A stretch of DNA of 64,000 bases from assembly GCA_012932295.1 (NCBI GenBank), contig JAAONU010000003.1, positions 24,600,361-24,664,360 on the forward strand. The letters are read 5' to 3'. Every line of letters starts with the position of its first letter. Position 1 is the first letter of the stretch. This stretch comes from Cyclina sinensis. Taxonomy: Eukaryota; Mollusca; Bivalvia; Venerida; Veneridae. This document shows, one piece after another, positions 42,601 through 54,600 of the stretch. The notes under the pieces were generated by a model, which did no database searches, had not been told where the DNA came from, and was given only the letters and a program-made list of their open reading frames with translations. A program made the position numbers and the translations under genes.

Positions 42601-45600
42601 TGAGTTGTTCAAGACTAACAAACCTTAGTAACCCACATACCAAAAATGTTCTTCAAAAGCTCATGATTATATTTGGCATTCTTTAAGGAATTTCAAATGA
42701 GCTATTCAAATGCAACTAAATCTGAACTTTTTTGTGGACTTTTCTTGAAAAAAATGTTTGAGTGTATTCCTAATTTATGATAGTTCACAACCTGAAGTTC
42801 TTGAACTGTTCATGAACTTGCAATAAGAACCAATCTGTCTTGTACTAACTGTTCATGAACTTGCAATAAGAACCAATCTGTCTTGTACTAACTGTTCATG
42901 AACTTGCAATAAGAACCAATCTGTCTTGTAACAACTGTTCATGAACTTGCAATAAGAACCAATCTGTCTTGTACTAACTGTTCATGAACTTGCAATAAGA
43001 ACCAATCTGTCTTGTACTAACTGTTCATGAACTTGCAATAAGAACTAATCTGTCTTGTACTAACTGTTCTTGAAATTTATTTCACATACATTTACGGATA
43101 ATAAACTTCAAACAAACAGTAAGGTTTAAAAGAATTTTCACAATTTCGGACTAATAAATTTTAAACGTTGTCAAACTTTAAATAAGGTCATGAAAGTAAG
43201 AAGAAAAAAAAACATATTTTCAAACATTTTGTTTTGCATAGTCATTGAATTACTGATGCAGAAGGAATTATACAAAGTGGACACAGGTTGTATATATTAG
43301 TTGATTAGTTTCATTTTATGTGTACGAAGTGTTCATCACAGTTCATAGTTACTGTTTATTTTATTGTTTATTCCACAGAAAGTGTTTGTGGTATACTACT
43401 GAATACAAATAATAGCATAAGATCAGTAAAGTTGAGCATTCCTGATTGCTGTATCCATCTTTCTTTAAGTGAGTTGGTCTGACAGACTTTCTTTCAGCCT
43501 GAGAGGTTTTCAGATCTTGTCACAATGAATGAATGACAAATTTTTCAAACTTTCAGAAAGTCAGCAGAGATCAGTCACTATCATACAGCACTTGTGAAAA
43601 TATTACACCTAAACTTGACGGATATAATACTACAGAATTACAGACATTAAATGTTCTAGTTGAGAATGTAATGGTATGGTATGCCATTAGTTACCACAGT
43701 ATAATAATCAAGTTTCTCAATCTCACTACCTTACAAATGAAAATTTTAATATTCCCAGCAGCTTCAAAGAATTAGTTAGCTTTTATACTGTAGATTATAA
43801 AGCTGTATTGAGCTAAGCTCTACAAAAGAAAATGTGGCTATACCATTATCAGAAGCTCCTCTAGAAGGAAGACAGCATGAAATACTCTTTATGCATCAGC
43901 TTTCAATTAGTCTCAAATTTCTAACAGAATATGAAATATCTCTAAAATATGTGAGTTCATGCAAACTTCACAGAAGGGGTCCTGTCAACAGAAAGCCATT
44001 AAGACAGAGACCTTTTAACAAATTGTTGGGAATTACTGCTATTGTAAACAATACTATTTTGAATGTAAATAAAATCTTCACTGAGGATCATGGGTAAAAT
44101 GATCCCTTTATATCTACAATTTTCATCAGGTATCCAAACATTAGTAAAAAAAAAAATATATAAAATTGTATTAGATCTAACCAGTAAAATTCTAATCTGT
44201 TTAAATAAAGTAACTGAGTCTCTGCCTGCTAAAATTCACAACATGTAACACAGTTTTTGCTGCATTCAGAGTAAGATCTTCTACAAACATGGCTATCTTT
44301 AGCTTCACAACAGACTGAAAATACTGTTAAAACAATATTACCCATTTTGAACACCTATTAGTACATCAAAACAGCACCCCCACACCCCTATTTGGAGTTG
44401 CTCATTCACACCTGAAAACCATCTGTAGATCAGTGCTCTCAGAGGAACTGGCGGCTAACTTAGTTAAAGTTTCATTGACATACAGTATCTAAATATGTCA
44501 TCTTGACAATCATAACTTTTACCTCAAAGTCAGCAATGAGTATTCTATGAGAAATGCAGAAGAACTGTGCAATAAACCTTGATAATCTCACCCATAAAAA
44601 CACCAATGGAAGTATAATTATGTGATTATCATCTTCATGTTGGCTTGGCTTATCAGCAAACAGGTTCACATGCCTAGGAGGCCACCTTATGAACTGTTTA
44701 TATATCATATCCTTTTCTTTGAAATGGTGGAACTCAAGACTGAACTAAAGTAACTGAAGTTATAAACCAAAGTTGTTGTTTTTTTTGAAAGTCATCCAAA
44801 TGATTATTTTTTCTTGATTATATATAGGAACACAAAAAATGTGGAAACATTTTGTGCTATAAATTGTGCCATGAAGATTTTTTCATCATTTTTTGGGCTT
44901 TGTTTTGTGAAAACCAACATAAAAGTAATTCTCAGTGAGCAAAAAAAGACGATCAAAATAAAGTGCTAAACTCTCCCCACCCCCATGCAAATGGAGATTT
45001 CAGAAAATGGCCTTGGAATGAAATACGGGTACAAGGACAACTGATGCCATGATTAGACTTGTTTACAGTCACATAGATTTTGCAAAGTCTGGAGCCACTG
45101 AAATAATGTTCCTTGTACCGCAAACTGGTTCAAACATGAGAAAACATTAATAAGTTCTTACCTTACGAAAACAGTTGACTTTCTTTCCATTGATTAAACA
45201 ATAATTTACAATTGTAATGAGACATGATAAAATCAACAATCTCGTCAATTTGCTGTCATCAAGAAAATGATGTAAATGTTGGACGTCTTAAACTAATTTA
45301 TGATTTCTGCAAAGACTTGATGGTTTCTGTCTTCTCTGAAATAATATAGGGTATGTACAGTGTCTAGAAAGTAAAGTCTTCGAAGGTTACTGAAACGTGG
45401 ATGTGGATCACGCAACTTCTTAACAACTATATCGCATGTTACATGTTATGACGTCCTTTATGTCAATTTACAGAAATAATATATAATTATGCATTGTTAA
45501 TTCCACTATCACAGTACCCTCTGGTAAACAGATCGCGATAAAAAGTATATATTAAAAGTAATTTCAAATCAGACTGTTATATATGAAAATGTAAAATTTG

Positions 45601-48600
45601 ACCATCCTCAGCTGATAATCTCACAACAAAGCCCATAGTACTGCTCAGGTAGCATCTTTCCAAGAATATATGGTACACTTACAATTCTATGTCAATGAAC
45701 ACAAGATACATAATCAATGTAAACCAGGTAATAAAAATAAATTCCAGAAATAAACATCTGGAGAGAATTTTCTAGCCACTGTTCATAAAGGAAGACATCT
45801 GCTACAATAATCCATTACAAAAACAACAGTAGTTCACCATACACAAAGACCAAACCTACCAGTCTGAATATAAATACAATGTTACAAAACATGAGGCCAG
45901 AAGGATGTTGTTATTCTTGTTTACTTAATAAATCATGTTGTCTAACATTAACAGAGAAATAAAACTTGAAAAAGATAACCTTACCAAACCAAAATTAAAC
46001 AGATGACTGAGGCTAACAGAATAGATTTAAAGCATGACCCTGTAAGTGACCTATTTTAATCAACCTTGGCTTAAAAAATTATGTTCTTCAAGGTGAAGGA
46101 ATCAACAAATGAAATAGTATTGTTAACCAAACATTTATATGTACAAACATGTTTCATTCTAATTAGGGAATAATTTATAACAAAGTAGAGAAAGCTGACA
46201 AAATGACATTATCTGTTTGACCTGCTGATCTAATTTCTAATTAAAACTGGCCTAGTTTTAAAAAGGTACAAATGACACCAAATAGAAACATTTAAACCAA
46301 ATAAAAAGCTGGATATAAAGCCAATCTGACCTAAAAATGCTCCTTTAGAAATGTTCAACTGACCTTATGGTAAAATATTCTGACCTACTTTCATGAGAAT
46401 CAATAAAATTAGTATTCAGAAAAAGTATTTTAAACAAGAGAGCCATGATGGCCCTGGATCGCTCACTTGAGTACTTAGGTTTGCTGTTAAGCAGTATTTC
46501 ATTTTTTAATTGAAAATATGTAAGTGCCTACAAACCAAATATGTAAAATATCAGTCAATAAATAAAGGCTCTATGACAGAAAGTAGAAATATCTATTATA
46601 AGCTATGGTGACCTTGACCTTGACCCAGTGACCTCAAACCCTACCCATGGGTAGAGGTCCATGCAAGGAACCTCTATACTGAATATCAAAGATATTGGTC
46701 TATAAATGAAGGCTCTATGAGGTACAGTAGATAAATCTACTTTTAGCCTCCGTGACCTTTAACCTAATCCAATAATTTGAAAAAGCTTGATAAAGCTTGC
46801 TTCATGCCAAATTTTAAAATTCTAGGTCTTGTGGTTTAAGACAAGAAGATTTTTAAAGATTTTCTTCTATATTGTTATTTAAAACTTGTGACCCCTCGGG
46901 CGGGGCCAATAGTGACCCTTGGGAAATTTTTCTAACAAACTTGGTAGAGGTCCACTAGACAATGCTACACACCAAATATCTAAGCTCTATAATTTACGGT
47001 TTCTGACAAGAAGATTTTTTTAGATTTTCTTATATAACTCTATGTAAAACTAGTGACCCCTGGGGCGGGGCCATTTTTGACTCAGAGGCCAGGATTTGAA
47101 CAAACTTGGTAGAGGTCCACTAGACAATGCTACACACCAAATATCTAAGCTCTATAACTTACGGTTTCTGATAAGAAGATTTTTTTAAGATTTTCCTATA
47201 TAACTCTATGTAAAACAAGTGACCCCCGGGGCGGGGCCATTTTTGACCCAGAGGCCAGGATTTGAACAAACTTGGTAGAGGTCCACTAGACAATGCTACA
47301 TACCAAATATCTTAACTGTAGGCCTTCTTGTTTCTGACAAGAAGATTTTTTAGTTTTTCCTATATAACTCTATGTAAAACAAGTGACCCCCGGGGCGGGG
47401 CCATTTTTGACCCAGAGGCCAGGATTTGAACAAATCTGGTAGAGGTCCACTAGACAATGCTTCACACCAAATATCTAAGCTCTATAACTTACGGTTTCTG
47501 ACAAGAAGATTTTTTAAGATTTTCCTATATAACTCTATGTAAAACTAGTGACCCCTGGGGCGGGGCCATTTTTGACCCAGAGGACAGGATTTGAACAAAC
47601 TTGGTAGAGGTTCACTAGACAATGCTACACACCAAATATCTAAGCTCTATAACTTACGGTTTCTGACAAGAAGATTTTTGAAGATTTTCCTATATAACTC
47701 TATGTAAAACTAGTGGCCCCTGGGGCGGGGTCATTTTTGACCCAGAGGCCAGGATTTGAACAAACTTGGTAGAGGTCCACTAAACAATGCTACACACCAA
47801 ATATCTAAGCTCTATAACTTACGGTTTCTGACAAGAAGATTTTTTTTTGATTTTCTTATATAACTCTATGTAAAACTAGTGGCCCCTGGGGCGGGGCCAT
47901 TTTTGACCCAGAGGACAGGATTTGAACAAACTTGGTAGAGGTCCACTAGACAATGCTACACACCAAATATCTAAGCTCTATAACTTACGGTTTCTGACAA
48001 GAAGATTTTTTAAAGATTTTCCTATATAACTCTATGTAAAATAAGTGACCCCCGGGGCGGGGCCATTTTTGACCCAGAGGCCATGATTTGAACAAACTTG
48101 GTAGAGGTCCACTAGACAATGCTACATACCAAATATCTTAACTCTAGGCCTTGTGGTTTCTGACAAGAAGATTTTCAATTTTTCCCTATATAACTCTATG
48201 TAAAATCAACTGACCCCTTGGGTGGGGTCAGTTTTGTCCCCAGGGACATAATTTGAACAAACTTGGTAGAGGTCCACTAGATGATGCTTCATACCAAATA
48301 TCAAAGCTCCAGGCCTTGTGGTTTCGGAGAAGAAGATTTTTAAAGATCCAACTTATAAAATCTATTTTTAGCTCCAGTGAACCAGAAATGCAATGGACCA
48401 GAACCATTTGAACAATCTTGGTAGAGCTTCATGCAAGGAACATCCCAGGCAAGTTTCATTAAATTTGCCCCATTGGTTTCAGAGGAGATGTTGTTTGAAT
48501 GAAAAGTTGACGACGGACGGACGGACTGACGGACGACGGACAAAGACCGATCAGAAAAGCTCACCCTGAGCACTTTGTGCTCAGGTGAGCTAAAAAGCCA

Positions 48601-51600
48601 GGCAATAAAGACAACAGCTAAAATAAAGTACCTATGACAATCAAAATAGCTGAAAGAGCTATTATCACTAAAGGTGATGAATACCCGCAGATACCGCCTT
48701 GACAAAGCAGTTTCTACAATAATTATTTATAGTTTGTTGGCCATAATAATAATACAGTAAAGTCTCGCTTTGCGACCAACCCTTTTTTGCGGGCAAATCG
48801 ATATTACGACCGCTTTTTTCTGGTCCCGACTATTTTCCTATATAATTCAATGGTCGTAAAGTGCGATATTACGACCGACCCGCTACTACGTATTACGACC
48901 ACTTTTTCGGATCCGAATTCCCATTTTACAATGAAAGTGGGACCCCATAAGACGACCATTAACTGTTTACTAAAATGACACATGTCACCAATTATCACCA
49001 ATAAACAACATAATACGACAATCGTCATCAAGGTGTGAACGATTTGCGGTACAGTTTATAAACATTAATAATAATAAACTTTAGGTTTTTAGTAATTTAA
49101 AGGAAAGTTATTATATACTTCAATGTTTGTATCATAAAAATGGTACTGATTAATGCAGAACAAAGAAATATTATGAAAGACGAAATAGGTGTTAATAATG
49201 CCCAATTTCGGATAGGTACGTTATTACGGCTACGAGTAAAAAACTGTCAAAAATAAATCGTGTACAGTAAGATTTCAATGCTGCTAATTATGAAAACAGC
49301 CTGAAAGAAAAATTGCACTGTATACTTTCGAGTTTTAATTCATTTTATGTCGCACTAACATGAAAATTATGTGAAAAAAATGTCATGTTATTGTAGGAAA
49401 AAACTGATGCCATTTGTTAGTATTTTTCCATAATTTACTTTTTTAACAAGGTTATTATAGCTAATGATAACCCTTTACAACAGATGAGAAATTGATTGAA
49501 GCCTAGCACGGGTCTCGGAATTAAGACCGACTTGATATTAAGACCACTTCTCCCAGGTCCCCAAAGTGGTCTTAATAGCGAGATTTTACTGTAATAAAAA
49601 AAAAAAAAAAAAGAATTGGCTGAAAATTTCAAAACTAAAACTTCTGTGGAAAGTTAACTCAGCAGTATAGGTCAACCAAATGGATAAACACACAAAACTT
49701 AACCATCCTGCCCACAAAAATCAGCAAAAATGAATACAAACATTTCATGATGAGGACATCAATCTGGGCTAAGTCGAGAAGTTTGATTATACCAGAACTC
49801 CAATTATTAATTGCTGAAAAAAGCACAGGCAAACTTACACTGGAGAAACTTTTTATCTTTTATAAAAAAAAAAATCGAAGGGCCATAACTCAGTAAAAAT
49901 TCATTGGACTGGAACAGAACAAAGACATGCACAAGTAGGCTTGGTACTTCTGATTCTTGCAAAGTATTATTAAAATCTTACAAATAGTTGCTGAGAAATA
50001 GCAGGGACAAATTGCTGTGTAAAAAATATTTCAAACGTCCTATAACTCAATGAAAAATCATCAGAATTAGACGTGATAATGATATGCACAACTAGGTTTG
50101 GTACTTAGATTTTTGCAGAGTATTATTAAAATCTGAGAAGCAGTTGCTAAGGAACAGTTTGGACAAATTGATGTGCAAAAAAAATATCAAAGGTCCATAG
50201 TTCAGTGAAAATCATCGAAGTGGGACGCGATGAACAACTAAGCTTGGTACTTGCAAAGTATTATTAAAATATGAGAAATAGTTACTGAGAAATAGTCCAG
50301 ACAAATTTTATCTACAGCCGGTTGCCCAGACAGACCGACCAACGCATGTGAATCCAAAATAGCTCCCAGATATTCTATATCAGACCAACCAATGCACATG
50401 AATCCAATATAGCCCCAAGATATTCTAACAATCATGAACATCACATCAAACCAACCTCTTTCGGCAATCCTGATCCATTTTATATGACTATTTCTTCAGT
50501 ATTGCGCTATGCTGGTTTGATTTGCAGCAACAGTTAGAAGTGACTTTTTCTATAACAAGGATAAAGTATTGACTTCTGACCACTGTTAAAAAGTCTCCTT
50601 AAAAGTCAAGAACATATTCCTAGAACAAAGTCTCACTTACAAAGAAGCACTTAGAAAATTAGATAATCTATTTTCTCTAAATAAGGAAATGAAACTGATC
50701 AAAGACACCGACTGATACATTATAGAAAACAAGAACTATGGCATTTACATTTCCCAGGACAGATAAAAATACTGAGCATATTCTATTATGGGGGAAAAAA
50801 TAGGAGAGAACACTTTTGGTCTTTCACCACACAGCTATCACTTATTTTCATGAAATTTTTATGTTGCAAGATGCATCATGTTAAACTTTTGCCAGAACAC
50901 CCAGGATCAACAAAAACCTTTTGCTAAATAGAGATCTGAGAAGAAAAGTAAGTCAAATATTATCCTAAAATGGCATCAAACAACCACAAGTCTAACTCAT
51001 GCCAAAATTGTAGGTAATGCTAAGCTGTGTAAGTAAAATGACAGGTTAAATCAAACTACTTCTACACAGATTGCACAGAACAACATCACAAAATTTGTTA
51101 AAACTGTACTGAACTAAAAAGCAATTACCTTACAACACTGTACTGAACTAAAAAGCAATTACCTTACAACACTGTACTGAACTAAAAAGCAATTACACCT
51201 AAAACACAGTAGTGAACTTAAAAGCAATTACCTTACAACACTGTATTGAACTAAAAAGCAATTATACCTTACAACACAGTAGTGAACTACCTTACAACAC
51301 AGAAGTGAACTTGAAAGCAATCACCTTACAACACAGTAGTGAACTTGAAAGCAATCACCTTACAACACAGTAGTGAACTTAAAAGCAATCACCTTACAAC
51401 AAAGTAGAGAACTTAAAAGCAATCACCTTACAACACAGTAGTGAACTTAAAAGCAATCATCTTACAACACAGTAGTGAACTTAAAAGCAATCACCTTACA
51501 ACACAGTAGTGAACTTAAAAGCAATCACCTTACAACACAGTAGTGAACTTAAAAGCAATCACCTTACAACACAGTAGTGAACTTAAAAGCAATCACCTTA

Positions 51601-54600
51601 CAACACAGTAGTGAACTTAAAAGCAATCACCTAACAACAAAGTAGAGAACTTAAAAGCAATCACCTTACAACACAGTAGTGAACTTAAAAGCAATCACCT
51701 TACAACACAGTAGTGAACTTAAAAGCAATCACCTTACAACACAGTAGTGAACTTAAAAGCAATCACCTTACAACACAGTAGTGAACTTAAAAGCAATCAC
51801 CTTACAACACAGTAGTGAACTTAAAAGCAATTACCTTACAACACAGTAGTGAACTTAAAAGCAATCACCTTACGACACAGCAGAGAACTTAAAAGCAATC
51901 ACCTTACAACACAGTAGTGAACTTAAAGGCAATCATCTTACAACACAGTAGTGAACTTAAAGCAATCACCTTACAACACAGTAGAGAACTTAAAAGCAAG
52001 CACCTTACAACACAGTAGTGAACTTAAAAGCAATCACCTTACAACAAAGTAGTGAACTTAAAAGCAATCACCTTACAACACAGTAGTGAACTTAAAAGCA
52101 ATCACCTTACAACACAGTAGTGAACTTAAAAGCAATCACCTTACAACACAGTAGAGAACTTAAAAGCAATGACCTAACAACAAAGTAGAGAACTTAAAAG
52201 CAATCACCTTACAACACAGTAGTGAACTTAAAAGCAATCACCTTACAACACAGTAGTGAACTTAAAAGCAATCACCTTACAACATAGTAGTGAACTTAAA
52301 AGCAATCACCTTACAACACAGTAGTGAACTTAAAAGCAATCACCTTACAACACAGAAGTGAACTTAAAAGCAATCACCTAACAACAAAGTAGAGAACTTA
52401 AAAGCAATCACCTTACGACACAGTAGAGAACTTAAAAGCAATCACCTTACAACACAGTAGTGAACTTAAAAGCAATCACCTAACAACACAGTAGAGAACT
52501 TAAAGCAATCACCTTAAGACACAGTAGAGAACTTAAAAGCAATCACGTAACAACACTGTTCTATACTAAGTAGCAATTACCCCAACTTACAACAATTTGT
52601 ACTCTTTCTGGAACTGATTTTTAACAGGCACTTTAACCCATTTATGCCAAATGGATTATGCTCTCCTTGTTAGTTTGACAAGTCCATTTTCAATTAAAAG
52701 GGTTTCTGGTATTTATTTTCAATTTCACTCTATTTCAGGGAGCATTCCTTTATGCAAACAGTGTAAACCCTGATCTGACAGACACCATGTACTGCAGTGT
52801 CTGATCTGGGTCTGCACTGTTTGCCTTTGTCTAATTTTGTGGACGCTAGGCACTAATGGGTTAAGACTTGTACTTTTAAAACTTAATATTTCACATCTGT
52901 TTTTGTTATTTAAGGATTGTAATCTGTATCAATAATCAATTAGTCCTATTACAGGAAATGGAAAGAAAACTGACCGTTTCAACAATCTCACTGACATACT
53001 AAACCAAAACAGCAAGTTGCCAAAAACCATTTAGGCCACTAACCACTACTGACCTTTTAAGCCTAAAAATACATAAGAACCACCTTTAAATACTAGTTCA
53101 ACATTTTCTGAAGTAATGAACCTTTAAATATTTACCAAATAAAGCAACAAAACATTGGTTCATAACAATAATATTAGGTAAGCATTCCTCATTAATAGTG
53201 GCATTAGTGTGAAAGACGGGACACCACTGCATTTATTTTACTTTTATCTGTAATATGAACTACCATGGCTCACAGCAAAATCTTCAACAATGGCTAACCA
53301 TGTTTTTTCTAAAGCGCCACAAATATGGTCAGTCTCCATGGTATTTTAACATGGTTTATCATGTAAATTTAACCAGTAAGCAACATGGTCGTATTGGTGG
53401 TATTCTAAATATCATTGACCTTAACCACTAAAACAGGAAAATCAAGGATTAGTGTCAGAAATATCTACTTAACACTGTGATCACTTACTTTTTCCAGTGT
53501 AGACGATTAACAGCCTTTAGTAAAGTATGTCACTATGTCAACAATCAATTAATGTTTAAAAGTTTTCCTTGGCATTTACAACCACTGTTAGTGAGTGCTT
53601 TGGTTCAGCTGAATGAAACACACGCACGCATGCACATGCACACATACACACAAAGAGGGAATGTGCGGCGGATATGGATCAATTATCTAAAGCAGACAAT
53701 AAGAGTGCAGTTAGGGTCATTCATTTAAAAAAGACTACGAAAGTGCATTATTTATACTCGACCACAGTCAAATACTTAAAATGAACTGATATTAAATACT
53801 TTCATGTTAAAAACAAATGAATATTTCTCTTCCCACCATTTTGTTGTCCCAGTGTGAAGCTGTGAGGAAGTGAACGGTTTCCTCGACCACTTAACTTCAT
53901 ACACTAGTCTCAAGCACCAAACACTTATAAACATTGAAACCACTATTAAACTTATCATGTATATTCTACAAAACTTATCGCAAACATGATTTATACTCGA
54001 TTTATAGATAATAGCGAAAACCTAGAACACAATTATCTTTTTATTATAATAATGAAGCTATAGTATATCAGAATTTGTCTAGGGAATTACAAGTAGTTGA
54101 AACGGAACAATATCAGGTTGCCACATAAATGCCAATTTAATGGAATTTTGGAATTCTTTCAAAGCCAGTCTCCAATTCAGTAAATCAGTTCCAAGGGTTG
54201 ACTTCTGCTGCACCATATTATACAACAATATTATACTACTGTCAAAAATTACCCCCCCCCCCCCCCTTTTCTCCGCACATTCATTTTAAGTACGGAACTG
54301 TTGCAGTATATAAGACTTTGAATTGGAAAACTATTGAAACTGATCTTAGATGTATCCATCAACCTGAGTTTCAAGTCTGGGCTTATGAACCACATATTTT
54401 TTACTTACAATTTACTGACATGACATGACTTACCTTAGATTTATCACATTCATAAATATAGTAACTCCAACTTGTATATGTAACTTCAATACTCTAGACT
54501 TAATAGGTTTACTTTAGGGCATAATGTCACACAAACACGGTAATTAATCCACACCAAGTTCTCACAATTAGTCACTTTGATATTTGTTTATATTTATCAT

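Noticed and set aside
45150..45220. Donor-like CGTAAG|GTAAGAAC on the minus strand
   Set aside because: No credible acceptor; could be an alternative first exon but nothing in the sequence shows it.
48340..48705. 121-residue minus-strand frame (with [14 protein letters not shown])
   Set aside because: It covers the right end of the hairpin-ended element; the similar FFSSPEQM frame at 40009-40239 is the same terminus. Repeat-derived, not a gene.
51103..52594. CRISPR-like appearance of the regular 34-bp array
   Set aside because: There are no unique spacers; units are contiguous and the window is eukaryotic.
53470..53535. Splice-like pairs on both strands around TTTTTCCAG and GTAAGT
   Set aside because: Overlapping pairs on opposite strands in one short region, no coding similarity.
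54430..54500. Strong donor CTAAG|GTAAGT on the minus strand
   Set aside because: Best acceptor gives an exon leaving in phase 2, which does not fit neighbouring exons; no homology.
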